The translations under genes were made by a program, and so were the position numbers. This document shows, piece by piece, positions 41,881-53,943 of a DNA stretch of 64,000 nt. The DNA is from Isoetes taiwanensis (lineage: Eukaryota; Streptophyta; Lycopodiopsida; Isoetales; Isoetaceae): contig JAJEKV010000002.1 in assembly GCA_021234155.1 (NCBI GenBank), positions 37,241,107-37,305,106 on the forward strand. The letters are read 5' to 3'. The stretch's first letter is position 1; each line of letters begins with the position of its first letter. The notes below the pieces were generated by a model, which worked only from the letters and a program-made list of their open reading frames with translations, did no database searches and was not told the origin of the DNA.

Positions 41881-42780
41881 AAGTCTAAGCCAAGACCAGT
41901 TGCTATGGCAAACGGCACCATTCGGCACACTAAGGGGAGGAGGATCACATTCGACATAGACCTTAGTGGAAGTAAGTGGTCGATGGGGGCAGAGGTCATG
42001 GAAATTGGAAGGTACGACCTTATAGTAGGAATGGAGTTCCTAAAGCCAGGGAAAGCCATGATCGACTGCGACCGTAATGAGATCGCCATGACAGCACCGG
42101 ACGACACCAAATTCATAGTGAAATGTAAGAAGGCAGCTTCTTCTATGCAGTGTATTTCTTTGAAGCAGCTAAGGAAAAGTATAGAAAGAAATAAGGTGGA
42201 TTACATTTTGAGGTTAGAGGCAATTGAGCCCAATAAGCAGAATGGAAGTGACCAAAAGGGGAATCAGTTGCCCAAGCCAGTAGCAAGGCTCATTTTAGAA
42301 TTCAAGGATGTATTCCCGGATGAAATCCGGCAACTACCACCTTATAGGGGTGTGGAGTGTGAGATCACGCTAGCTCCAGATGCTAAGCCTACCAGCAAGG
42401 CGCCTTATAGGATGAGCACCCCAGAGTTAGACGATTTAATGGACCAGCTCCAAGGAGCAAAGGTGTTCTCTAAGATTGATTTGAGGCCAGGCTACCATCA
42501 AATAAGAATAAAAGAAGAGGATATCCATAAGACCGCCTTTAGAACGTAGTATGGTCACTTTGAGTTTACAGTAATGCCCTTTGGGTTGTCGAATGCTCCA
42601 GCAACCTTCATGCGCCTCATGAACGACGTCTTCAGGGAATTCCTAGATGAGTTTGTCATCGTCTTCTTCGACGACATTCTAGTCTACAGCAAGTCCATTG
42701 AAGAGCATGGTCAGCATTTGAGAAGGGTATTGGAAAAGTTGAGGCGGCATCGCTTGTATGGAAAGCTCTCCAAATCCAAA
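41878..42780 (+). pseudogene. Protease remnant and RT front half, inverted (copy 2)
   Basis: The protease part keeps its C-terminal half ('[19 protein letters not shown]', '[20 protein letters not shown]'), but the catalytic D-S/T-G segment is missing: the frame stops after 'FIDG', where it should lie. RT follows: '[20 protein letters not shown]', 'YRMSTPEL', then directly '[20 protein letters not shown]', so about 60 residues that normally carry the LCIDYR block are deleted. The active-site block '[14 protein letters not shown]' (FFDD) is present. A TAG at 42,547 replaces a residue before '[20 protein letters not shown]'. It ends at 'GKLSKSK', the inversion breakpoint; the next codons are on the minus strand at 39,113. 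Confidence 0.92.
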
Positions 42781-44061
42781 GCCCGAGAGGGCTATGAGGA
42801 GCGCGGCAGACTCTTCTCCTCTTGGGCTAAACTCCTTGTGGAATACTATCATCTGCCCTTGGCTAAGAGCTGGGAGATAGTATCGAAGCGCCTTACCTTT
42901 CCCCGCGATGTTGGACCATGTGCCTCTTCTGCCAGCTGCTTCCCCATAGATGTCAATTGCTATGAGGTCTTCGTGGTCCCTCCACATTGTGGTAGCGTTC
43001 TCCAAGTTGATGTTGGAGCGTGACTCACGCGAACTCCTGGAAGGGACTGGTCGGCTAGAGCTTGGACCTCTTCCTGGCTTATACAATCTGCTTTGTATCT
43101 GCTGAAACTCCTCCTCCGGGATGATGGGCTCCTGTTGTTGATACATCTGCCTTATCTGCTGATAAGCTTGTATATCCGACATTGTCTCCCCGGCGTAGGA
43201 GTGTCGCTCCGCTACTTCCCTTGGGATTTCCTGGTAGGAGTAGTCGATGAAATCGCTGCCCTGCTCTTGTGCAATTAAGCCTAGGAGCTCATCGATTATG
43301 AGACCTTCTTCTTGGCAATGGGGAAGGTTGATGATGTCGTTAGCCAAGATGTACTCCTCGCCGTCGATGATCACTGGTGACAGGGCTGTGATGCCAACTG
43401 GCAATTCGAAATCTCGCCTTAGTGTGCCTTCCTGCCTAGCTATTCGCCTCTCTATCCTTGTTGCCTCTCTCATCTCCCAACTTGGGTTCTCCTCCCCTTG
43501 CTGCTCGTAATCTTGCTTGATCTGCAGCATGGGTGTTCCAGCGGTCGCGCCATAGTACTCGTACTCTGTAGAATCGATCTCATGGATGCTGATCTGCTCC
43601 CTTCGGGTGTCGAGAGGTGCTAGATCTAAGGGTTGAATTGAGGGCTCACCTGCCTTGTTGATTGACTTATAATGCATGAACAAAGCTAAGGCTGCCGGAG
43701 CTGAGAGGTACCTATGCCTATTATGCTTGCAAGTCATATAGTCAGGCATATTTCTAGTCCTATCCCACAGTTTGCTTTTGGATCCCCCTCCTAAAGCTTG
43801 GCTAAGCGAGTCTAGGGATACCCATTTCCCTCCCCTAGGCAGCAAGCTAACTTCCCAGGGTAGGATCTGCTGGTCATATTGGCAGATGATATCAGTGTAG
43901 AAGGGAGTTCTGGTCAATGTTGCATGAAGATCAAAGAGGTGGTCGAAGACATGGAAGGCTTGGTCAGCAGGAAGATCACAGATATGATTGGCAGCATCAT
44001 ACGATCGAACGAAGTTAGAGGGCGCCATGAAACAGGGATGGGTGTAGAAAATGGCTTGCAA
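42781..44061 (-). pseudogene. Chromovirus ORF2 N-terminal part (copy 2)
   Basis: The frame is open for 427 codons from 'MQAIFYTHPCFMAPSNFVRS' to '[10 protein letters not shown]' at the inversion breakpoint, where it runs into reversed RT sequence. It differs from copy 1 by few substitutions and has Gln where copy 1 has its stop, so the two copies together define one long intact frame. The last codons in copy 1 continue 'QHARLDYGLDHVILFKRS', found here only in reverse at 40,049. No known domain is visible. The preserved frame over 427 codons indicates that it was coding until recently. Confidence 0.85.
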
Positions 44062-44328
44062 GGATCAATGGGGAGCTAGAAAATCGCCTAGGGTGCTAAG
44101 AGTACTTTTGTTGCAGGGAAAATGACAAATGAGGCTCCCTTTTATAGACTAGGGTCTGCTTCGGGTTCCGTGCACAAGGGTTCTTGATGGGGGAGACTTT
44201 CGTTGTAGGCCTAAGGGTGTCCAAATGAGCTACCATGAAGTGCAAATCTAAGCAAAGCAAGGCAAGAAACACTACATGGCAGGTTGTTAGGTCAAAATTG
44301 GTCAAATTAGGCCAAAAAGGGCCAAATC

Positions 44329-44581
44329 GGAAGGGTTCGCGCGAAAGGGCGTTCCAAAACGTTTGGAAGGGGGTTTGGCGCGGACCCTTCCGGTTTCGCA
44401 ATTTTGAAACAAATTTGACGAATTTTTAAGGTTTGAAAGATCCTAACATGACTAATTGCACAATTCTAGCTTAGCGTGCAACTTTTCCTGAGCAAAATGG
44501 ATGTCCAGAGGCCAAATCAGAAGGGTTCGCGCGAAAGGGCGTTCCAAAATGTTTGGAAGGGGGTTTGGCGCGGACCCTTCC
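44329..44581. repeat. Paired hairpin repeats (copy 2)
   Basis: Same two nested hairpins as in copy 1, at 44,329-44,391 and 44,519-44,581, 190 bp apart. The first is unchanged; the second has a few substitutions ('aaatgtttgg' and 'cctaatttcgg'), which weaken its inner palindrome but keep the outer stem. Confidence 0.88.
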
Positions 44582-44768
44582 TAATTTCGGCGCTTTTGCT
44601 CAAAAATTAATTTTTCTAATTAGGGGTGGAATAATTGAACTATGGCAAGTTAAATACAAAAAATTTTAGTACAATCTGACTTAACTAACTACCTTTGCAC
44701 ATCAATTTTATGAGACAAAGAAGTTATATTATACCAAAATTTTAATTACAGGTACAAAATTAGGAGGT

Positions 44769-45867
44769 TCAAGGGTACTCCTTGCGGATCCTCCGCGCCA
44801 AATGGATGTCCTTGGGCATTACGGTCACTCTCTTGGCGTGTATTGCCCTCGTCAAAAAGCTGGGTCAGCTGCGCTTCGGCTGCCACCTGCAGGACCCGTG
44901 TCGTCAAGGATGTCACCCTATAGTCAGTGACGAAATCCTGCATAACTTCCCGCATCAGGCGCTCAAAAGGAGCCTTCACGTCGGGAGATTAGTGCTGCTT
45001 CTTTGGAAGTGCCTAATCTCCCGGAGAAAATTCTGGCGTCGCCGAGAATTGAGCCCATGATGGACCTTCTTACGGCTTTCGGGATGTGGAGGCGGCTTTG
45101 CTTCAGTTCTTCTTGGTAGGCGCCTTGACACTAGCGGCTCCGTTACGCCGGCGGTACCGTCGTACCCTCGTCCGGCGGCGAAGGTACTCCTGAGTAGGCC
45201 TTCAACGCGCTTGATTCGTGGTCCTCTCTCGGGTTAGCGAATGCCCGCTTCGCCACCTTACGCTTCTTCACTACCTTTGGTGGCTTAGGCCACTTGGGGT
45301 AGGGTAGGCGTCGCGTTAAGGGTCTGAAGGCTCTCCAGCTTCCTCTCCCTCCCTCGGCTTCCTCCTCTTCCTTCGCCCCTTCTCCTTCTTCCTCCTCACA
45401 GGGGAGGCTCCTCGATCCCTCACGGTCCCTCGGGGCCGATCGTTCCCTCCTCTTAGTTCTCCTCTCCTTCTCGGCAGCTCCCTCTCTCTTTTTTTTCGTG
45501 CTGCCCCGTCCTCAAGCCACTCTGCAACCTCGTTCTTGCCCTTCTTCTTTCTTGGCCAAGGGCCCGCCTCCCCGGTCTGCAGTTACGTGGCTGCTCTTGG
45601 TCGACTTCACTGCTCTTCTTCTCGGCCGGAGGGTCACCCACGTTCATTTTTTCACCCGGTCCCGTGACTCTGGGGCGGCGAGGCTGCTGGCTGCTGGGGC
45701 GCCCTCCTCAGAAGGCTGGAAGGTATCATCGGTGGAAAAAATGCCTGGGTCCCCGGCCGATCGAGAGGTGTGGCGGGATCTTCTTGACATGGCGACCCGG
45801 CCTCGTGCGCCATCGAAGTGTAGGCCTCTCCCAAACTTCCTAGGCTATGCGCTTGAATGCGTGCCAT
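44769..45867 (-). pseudogene. Histone H3 ORF1, decayed (copy 2)
   Basis: Starts at an ATG (45,865-45,867) homologous to copy 1 and ends at the same TGA. Many small indels break the frame: the tail start is 'MARIQ' instead of MARTKQ, and the linker is riddled with 1-4 bp changes. The fold is readable at '[20 protein letters not shown]', '[20 protein letters not shown]' and, after a deletion that removes 'NLCAIHA', a shifted '[12 protein letters not shown]'. Most changes fall at CAG/CTG or CG-rich sites, so some may be consensus errors rather than decay. Confidence 0.85.
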
Positions 45868-46434
45868 ACTTAAGGGTTTAGAAAATGGGTGACGTAAGGC
45901 TGAACAAGAGAGATAAGATGGAGAGAAAGGTTGGAGGAAAAATGAGATGGCAAGATATTTAAAAGGGAGGGTCCTTGGGAATATTTTCCTACCATTAATA
46001 GGCCTACTTATTAGCCCCCCTTATTAATTACACCAATGTACCCTAATTATTAGTACATATTTAATTATTGGTATCCCCTACTTAATTTCGTATTATACCT
46101 TAAAATTTTCAAATTTCCTAATAGTTTGAAGTATTAATTATGGATTTGCGTCATTTTTCACTCAGGTCTCAGACTTGCATAATTCTTCGACCCATTTTAG
46201 GTGAAATTTGATGCAAATGCATAATTTCCACTTCAAATTTACTAGAAGGTGAATTTGACTCATTCATTTTTTCGTCTAACACTTAACTTAATTTCGGACC
46301 CACTACCTAGGAGAAACATTTTTCCCTTATTTTCGAGGTTCGATGGTGGAAATTTTTATTTCACACCCCTATAAGCTTGTTAGACTACTTTCGTGGTTAT
46401 AGTCAGTGCTAGTTCCTGGTCAACCAAGAACATC

Positions 46435-46446
46435 GCTCTGATACCA
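46435..46446 (-). other. Primer-binding site, initiator tRNA-Met (copy 2)
   Basis: TGGTATCAGAGC on the minus strand, one base downstream of the 5' LTR end, identical to copy 1. Confidence 0.93.
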
Positions 46447-46447
46447 T

Positions 46448-48081
46448 TGTGACACTCCCTGCTAAATATACGGCACCCGGCCGTACACTCGACAGGAAAT
46501 CGCCCGTCTGGCTCAACAACCGCACAGGCCCTTCGTCTACCCCGCACTCTGAGGTGACCCTAGTGCGGGGAGGGGACACGAAGGTGTCTTGCGCGCCCTT
46601 CCCCTATGGGCTCCTATAACAGCGGAAGCGATAAATACGTCAGAACTAGCAATACAATACAACATACTACCTCGAAGGGTAGCTCAACCACATATCCATA
46701 GGTGCAAGAACATAATCGTATACCATAAAACATGAGAGCTCCTACCCGTGGCTCCGACACATAAGGTAGTCGACTGACTAGATAGGCCTCAAGATAGAGC
46801 AGACTGAGTCATAACAATGGCGGGGCTGGCATAAGACAATGGCTAGGGTTGACCACTCCATCCGCCCCTCCTGTGCATACTTTGCAGATGGGCTAGATCA
46901 AGCTCTGGCATGACTCTAACCTTCCGGTTACGCAATCCCATGGCGTCACCCATCGGGACTACTCCAGATTGCATCTCCCTGGTCCGTCGAGGTAGGAAGG
47001 GTTGCATCTCCCCTTCCCGGGGTCTAGAGGCCCCACGAGCGGCTAGAGAATCGTGGCGACACACGATTCGTACCCGACTGAACCTCCCAAAACAAGAGCC
47101 AAGCTGACACTTGCAACTCTTGAGAGGCAGGGCGACACCATCGCCCCAGGAGGTGTCGGACCCATGCTCGGCCCACACGAAGTGACCGACCATAAGCCTA
47201 GCCCACTATGGGATTCCCCGTAGTCCCCACTCGGCAGGGATCCTCCCTCCATCTTGCCTCTAGCCCCGTTGTGTAGTGCTGAGTCATATCATAGCTTCCA
47301 TAGCCCGGTGGGTTCCTATGCACAGGCCGCAATATAATAGGAACTAAGGGATCTACACTAGGAGCATACTACATATGGCTCTAGGTCTCTACCCCCCTTC
47401 CCAATACAAGAGGAGCAAACATGATCAACCAACATCCCATAACATCATATCACGATAATCATAATAAGAACATCTTAACCTAATCATACATATCTAACTA
47501 ACAGTTAGGCTTCCTTGATTAGGGTTCAAGATGATGCATGAGGGTTCTAGGATGGCTCTACCCTAGATACAAGATACTAACTCATCTGGAATGCTAATTC
47601 CAGATGAACTATCAAGAGCACTACTCTATCCAGAAGCGCTTCCTCCCATCCCTGGCGTCTCCATGCTCCTTCCCGTGGGTCGAAGGCTTGCTCCCTCTAC
47701 GATCATACACCCTTCCAGGGGCTGCTGTTCCAGGCTAGGCTATGACGAACGATGCTCGAAACGGGGTTTCGGGCACGTAGATGAGAGTTCAGGTGCTAGG
47801 TTCAGGGAAAAGGGTCTAGGGTTAGGGTTAGAGCCAATATAGGTGTGGGTCCACATGGGATGCCACGTGGCACCACTAGGATGAGGCCGTGTGGCGGTTG
47901 CCCAATAGGATAAGGCCATGTGGAAATGGGCCTTATCCTAAGGTTATCTAAGTTAAACACTTAACTTAGATGTGCACCCCTTGCCACTTTCTAAGGCATA
48001 CAAGGCTACATAGGTGGACTTGTATGGTGACGGGTCCAGGAATATACATATTTATAGCGTATATTCCCCTGGAACGTCACA
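46448..48081 (-). repeat. 5' LTR of the full-length chromovirus (copy 2)
   Basis: 1,634 bp with TGTGACA and CGTCACA ends. It matches the 3' LTR at 34,487-36,095 throughout, apart from about 40 extra bases near 47,295 and scattered substitutions. Identical LTRs are expected at insertion, so the low divergence points to a fairly young insertion; no age can be given without an alignment. The flank at 48,082 is the copy of the 27,917 block. Confidence 0.93.
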
Positions 48082-48603
48082 CTCTCTGTAGTCTGTAGAG
48101 CTCATTAGATTGTTTGATTCCTTCAAAATACCCATCATTCAAAGGCATCTCCACATGAAGGCCGCCTTGAAGAATGTCTCCCAACTCTGGAAGCTAAAAG
48201 TAGCTCCAAAATCTTCATTTAAAACACATTCGTGCTCCCATCTTCTGAAAGACAAAATGCTGTAAGGGCATAAATCCAGGCACAAAAGAAGTTCCAGGGG
48301 ATGCAAAGGGGGCATCCCAAGCACAAAAGATATGCGGTGATCTTGATCCATGTAACTAGCTGCAGAAAAGAAAAGAAGACACCGTCAAAACTTGTCACAG
48401 AAGAAGATTTTGTCAAAACTTATCACATTTCAAAAGAAAAAAAAACACAGAACAAGACGAAGCTCACCTTTAGGGTTTAAAGGAACATATCCTTCGTCCA
48501 TGAGGCGCGGCAAAACAGAAACAATTGATCATTGGCAACGCAAGTAGGAATAAGCAGCAAAAGGAATGCAAAAGCTTTTTGCATGGGTCTTGTTGTCGTT
48601 ACA
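48082..48603. repeat. Duplicated block, right copy, flanking the 5' LTR
   Basis: Nearly identical to 27,917-28,439. It begins exactly at the LTR boundary, so the element (or the recombination that made the array) is inserted at the left edge of this block. Confidence 0.9.
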
Positions 48604-49498
48604 GAGTTTTCCTGTGAGTTTGTTGTGGAGTGTCGAGGTATCGCTGTCTCTTTGGGGCAGTTCTCCTTCCTCCTCACTTGCTTTGTAACATTACCATTCT
48701 TTTAATATATTGATGACACAGTTCTTCAACAGAAAAAAAAAAAACTTTATTGTTTGAGGCTACCAGAATTGAAGAAGTTTGCAAACGTTCTGAAAGGGAT
48801 AAGGATTTTTTTTTGGCAACATGGGCACCGAAAGAGTTTCTATCTTTGGGCAAATTTTTTCTTTCAGCATGTCAGCTTGCATGCTAAGATTCCTGGATAA
48901 TCTTCTCATCCCTCTGGTTCGTATATTTTTTTAAACTTGGCACAATTTTGTATACAGAAGGATCTGGGCTGCAATTTTGAGCCTCCTTTGCTTTTTCTTT
49001 TTTACCTTTCAAAATACTGTTCCCTTGCAGTTAGGTATTTCTACGTTTTGTTTATGATGACTTGATCATGTTTTTCTTGGCCAAAATGCAGGTTACAAAA
49101 ACGTCCATGTTTTCCTGCTCCTACCTTGCTTCATTTCATAACCTTGGAATATGAATTGGGACGTATATTATCAGCATTTCTATCAAGCAAGCAGATTGTG
49201 CGAGAGGCAGAGTTTTGGAAGCAAAACATCAAAGGGGTTGTATTTCTTCTTTTTGAAATTTAAGAATACAATCTGCTCAACTTATTTTGCAAGCATTAAC
49301 AAGGCTTCTTTGTGTTGTTAAGGCTGCATAGTGTAAAACTAGGACTCTTCATAATCACGTCAAAATCTGGAGCAGACTAGGTATTGGTTTTAATCTTACA
49401 TGTACTTATCACTTTACATTTATAAAAAATAGAGGCTTAGTGAGTACAGCGTAAGCTTAGTCAGACCAAATAGATTTGCTAGAGATTCCTAGAGCGAG
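48604..49498. other. Unique flank between the two 17-kb units
   Basis: No gene recognised. It contains 12 A at 48,733-48,744 after 'tgatgacacagttcttcaac', possibly the tail of a retroposed sequence. It ends where unit B starts, in mid-intergenic sequence of a chromovirus copy. Confidence 0.5.
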
Positions 49499-49791
49499 GC
49501 ATGTCTTTTCCTGAGCAAAATGGACGTCCAGAAGCCAAATCGGAAGGGTTCGCGCGAAAGGGCGTTCCAAAACGTTTGGAAGGGGGTTTGGCGCGGACCC
49601 TTCCGGTTTCGCCAGTTTTGCTCCGAAAATTAATTTTTCTAATTAGGGGTGGAATAATTGAACTATGACAAGTTAAATACAAAAAAATTTAGTACAATCT
49701 GACTTAACTAACTACCTTTGCACATCAATTTTACGAGACAAAGAAGTTATATTATACCAAAATTTTAATTACAGGTACAAAATTAGGAGGT

Positions 49792-50913
49792 TCAAGGGTA
49801 CTCCTTGCGGATCCTCCGCGCCAAATGGATGTCCTTGGGCATTACGGTCACCCTCTTGGCGTGTATTGCGCATAAGTTGCCCTCCTCAAAAAGCTGGGTC
49901 AGCTCCGCTTCGGCTGCCACCTGCAGGACCCGTGTCGTCAAGGATGTCACCCTATAGTCAGTGACGAACTCCTGCATAACTTCCCGCATCAGGCGCTCAA
50001 AAGGAGCCTTCCTGATCAGGAGATTAGTGCACTGCTGGAAGTGCCTAATCTCCCGGAAAACACGGGCGTGCCGAGAATTAGGCCCATGATGGACCTTCTT
50101 CGGCTTTTCAGGATGTGGAGGCGGCGGCTTGGGCTGGTTCTTCTTCGGCCGGCCGCCTTCGACATAACGCTCCACGTTCTGCCGACAGTACCAGTCATTG
50201 TACCTCGTCCAGCGACGAAGGTACTCCTGGTAGGCCTTCAACTTGCACTTGAATTCGCGGTCCTCTCGGAGCGCGAATGCCCGCTCGCCCACCTTCTGCT
50301 TCTTCACTACCTTTGGTGGCTTAGGCCACTTGGGGTAGGGTGGGCGTGCGTTGGGGTCTGAAGGCTCTCCAACGACTTCCTCTCCCTCCTCGGCTTCCTC
50401 CTCTTCATCGCCTCCTTCTCCTTCTTCCTCCTCACGCTGGGGAGGCTCCTCGATCACTACGGTCCCTCGGGGCCGATCGTTCCTCCTCTTCGTTCTCCTC
50501 TCCTTCTCGAAAAGCTCCTCTCTCTTTTTTCTTCGTGCTACCACGTCCCTCCGGCCACTCTGCAACCTTGTTCTTGCCCTTCTTCTTTGCTGCCAAAGGG
50601 CCCGCCTCCTGGGTCTGGTTCTGTGGCTGCTCTTGGTCGACTTCCTGCTCTTCTTCTCGGCCAGAGAGGTCACCACGTTCAGCTTTACGCCCGGTCCGCT
50701 GACTGGGGCGATGAGGAACTGGCTTCTTTAGGGGCCGCCCCTCCTCAGAGGCTGGAAGGTATCATCAGTGGAGGAAAACGCCTCGTCCCCCGGCTTCGGT
50801 CGAAGGTGTGGCGGGATATTCTTGACATGGCGACCGGCCGCTTTCGTCATGCGCCATCGAAGTGTAGGCCTCTCCCCAAACTTCCTAGTATGCTCCGCTT
50901 TGGTGCGTGCCAT
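49792..50913 (-). pseudogene. Histone H3 ORF1, copy 3 (unit B partner of copy 1)
   Basis: The C-terminal 290 or so codons are open from about 50,660 down to the same TGA and include the whole fold. Here the fold is closer to standard H3 than in copy 1: '[19 protein letters not shown]', '[17 protein letters not shown]' and '[18 protein letters not shown]'. By hand, 56 of the 87 fold residues equal canonical H3. The N-terminus reads 'MARTKAEHTRKFGERP' because of indels at 'ctgtctg', and two further frameshifts lie near 50,670-50,750 and 50,540. It would be inactive as written, but these indels sit at CTG/CAG sites and may be consensus errors. Confidence 0.88.
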
Positions 50914-51491
50914 ACTTAATCTGTCTAGAAAATGGGTGATATAAGGATGAGCAAGAGAGATAAGATGGAGAGAAAGGTTGGAGGGAAAATGAGGTGGCAA
51001 GATATTTAAAAGGGAGGGTCCTTGGGAATATTCTCCTACCATTAATAGGCCTACTTATTAACCCCCCTTATTAATTACACCAATGTACCCTAATTATTAG
51101 TACATATTTAATTATTGGTATCCCCTACTTAATTTCGTATTATACCTTAAAATTTTCAAATTTCCTAATAGTTTGAAGTATTAATTATGGATTTGCGCCA
51201 TTTTTCACTCAGGTCTCAGATTGGCATAATTCTTCGACCCATTTTAGGTGAAATTTGATGCAAATGCATAATTTCCACTTCAAATTTACTAGAAGGTGAA
51301 TTTGACTCATTCATTTCTTCGTCTAACACTTAACTTAATTTCGGACCCACTACCTAGGAGAAAAATTTTTCCCTTATTTTTGAGGTTCAATGGTGGAAAT
51401 TTTTATTTCACACCCTATAAGCTTGTTAGACTACTTTTTGGTTATGGTCGTGCTAGTTCCTAGTCAACCAAGAACATCGCCTCGATACCAT

Positions 51492-53096
51492 TGTGACGCC
51501 CTAAATAAATATACCCGCACCGTGCACACTCGACAGAAATCCCCCGGCCCGCCAACAACCCAGACAGCCCGTCTACCCCCGCGACTCGAGGTGACCCTAG
51601 TGCGGGGAGGGGACACGAAGGTGTCTTTGCGCCCTTCCCTCTATGGGCTCCTATAACAAATGGAAGCGATAAATACGCCGAAACTAGCAATACAATACAA
51701 CATACTACCTCAAGGGTAGCTCAACCACATATCCATAGGTGCAAGAACATAATCGTTATACCATAAAACATGAGAGCTCCTACCCGTGGGTCAGACACAT
51801 AAGGTAGTCGAATCGACTAGATAGGCCTCAAGATAGAGCGGAATCGAGTCATAACAATGGCGGGGCTGGCATAAGACAATGGCTAGGGTTGACCACTCCA
51901 TCCGCCCCTCCCGTGCATACTTTGCGATGGGCTAGATCAAGCTCGGCATGACTCTAACCTTCCGTTATGCAATCCCATGGCATCACCCATCGGGACTACT
52001 CCAGTTGCATCTCCCCGTCCGGCCGAGGTAGGAAGGGTTGCATCTCCCTTCCCCGGGGTCTAGAGGCCCCACGGGCGACTAGAGAATCGCGGGCGACACG
52101 ATTAAGTATTCCCATCTGAACCTCCCAAAACAAGAGCCAAGCTGACACTTGCAACTCTTGAGAGGCAGGGCGACACCATCGCCCCAGGAGGTGTTGGACC
52201 CATGCTCGCCCACACGGTGACCCACCATAAGCCTAGCCCACTATGGGATCCCCCGTAGTCCCCACACAGCAGGGATCCTCCCTCCATCTTGCCTCTAGCC
52301 CCGTTGTGTAGTGCTGAGTCATATCATAGCTAGGATATAATAGGAACTAAGGGATCTACACTAGGAGCATACTACATATGGCTCTAGGTCTCTACCCCCC
52401 TTCCCAATACAAGAGGAGCAAACATGATCAATCAACATCCCATAACATCATATCACGATAATAATCATAATAAGATCATCTTAACCTAATCATACATATC
52501 TAACTAACAGTTAGGGTTCCTTGATTAGGGTTCAAGATGCATGAGGGTTCTAGGATGGCTCTACCCTAGATACAAGATACTAACTCATCTGGAATGCTAA
52601 TTCCAGATGAACTACCAAGAGCACTACTCTACATACCTCCTCCAGAAGCGCTTCCTCCCATCCCCCGGGCGCCTCCATGCTCCTTGCCGTGGGTCAAGGC
52701 TTGCTCCCCACTACTGATCATACACCCTTCCAGGGGCTGCTGCCCGCACTAGGCTTATGATTTAACGATGCTCAAACGGGGTTTCGGGCACGAGATGAGA
52801 GTTCAAAAGGGTTCGGGAAAAGGGTCTAGGGTTAGGGTTAGAGCCAATATAGGTGTGGGTCCACATGGGATGCCACAAGGCACCACTAGGATGAGGCCGT
52901 GTGGTGGTTGTTCAATAGGATAAGGCCATGTGTAAATGGGCCTTATCCTAAGGTTATCTAAGTTAAACACTTAACTTAGATGTGCACCCCTTGCCACTTT
53001 CTAAGGCATACAAGGCTACATAGGTGGATTTGTATGGTGATTTTTCGGTCCGAATATATCACGTATTTATAGCGATATTCCCCCCGGAATGTCACA
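51492..53096 (-). repeat. LTR, copy 3/4 junction (unit B)
   Basis: Counterpart of 34,487-36,095 with TGTGACG and an altered right end (GAATGTCACA). The PBS next to it (51,479-51,490) reads TGGTATCGAGGC instead of TGGTATCAGAGC. The stem-loops at 52,591, 52,917 and 52,956 are still perfect, while the U3 palindrome near 53,040-53,090 is disrupted. PPT at 53,097-53,108, one C shorter. Confidence 0.9.
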
Positions 53097-53943
53097 TTCT
53101 CCCCCCTTAGGACAATGTTGTCCTCAGCATTGCGCCAACTCTAACCTGCAAAACAATGATAAGAACATATACTTAATTTTAATTTAAACGATCAACTTCC
53201 TATTAAAGAGTTAGATGCCAAAATTTAGGCTATATTTGTACTTATACAAAATTATATAGCCTTAACAAGGTTCCTTCTTATAATAATTCAAAACATTACT
53301 ATCAGAGTTATTAGGGTTCATAATCTAAATTATGGCTCCCCCGTCTTCTCGTAATGCGCCCCACCTCGATGCTCGCTTCTCACTTGCCTGCACAAGGAGC
53401 ACATTACATTAGTTTAATTAGTAAGTTTGTGGTTTTAGGGGACCACCCCCCTTACCAATACCTTGCACTCGATCATGGCCCTTTCGGATTTGAGCTTAAG
53501 GACCATTTAAGATGATCCCATCATCGCCCATGATCAAGTGCTACCTTGTACTCGGTTACCCGGTGCCGAACCCCTAGTGCATCATGCCCCAAGGGTTTTA
53601 AGCTAGGGAATGTCTCACGATCCCATCATCGCGCATGATCACTTTGACCTTCACCATGACCCCCCTATGGCCAGGTGTGCGAACCCCACATCGTGGCATA
53701 GGGAGCATCCGACCGATGTCCCATCATCGCGCACCATGCCTTTCCTCTCTCTCTCGCATGACCCTAATTGTCATGCGCACCTCTTGGTGCATGTTGGCCT
53801 AGAGAATGCCTTAAAGGCATATCCCATCATCGCCCATATGTTCCAAGATTCTGGCACATGTGCTCTACCAACTAGAAGACATGAGCCGAAAACATACTAA
53901 GCTAACCTCCTCCGAAGCCTGGCCTCGACCAAGTTGGAGGCGA
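53097..53943. other. PPT and untranslated 3' region (copy 4)
   Basis: Same as 36,096-36,943, including the four 'cccatcatcgc' motifs; by eye the stretch 53,110-53,900 shows no differences from unit A. Confidence 0.7.

Larger units (their letters stand above)
34487..48081 (-). mobile_element. Ty3/gypsy chromovirus, full-length copy 2 with internal inversion
   Basis: 13.6 kb. From right to left: 5' LTR (46,448-48,081), PBS (46,435-46,446), decayed ORF1 histone H3, hairpin repeats, ORF2, then an inverted block (42,780-40,049: end of ORF2, gag, protease, RT first half), 935 bp of filler (39,114-40,048), RT second half, RNase H, integrase, chromodomain (39,113-36,944), 3' region, PPT and 3' LTR. 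Before the inversion the order was ORF1-ORF2-gag-PR-RT-RH-IN-CHD. The chromodomain places it in the chromovirus branch. Inversion, RT and protease deletions and several stops make it inactive. Confidence 0.92.
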
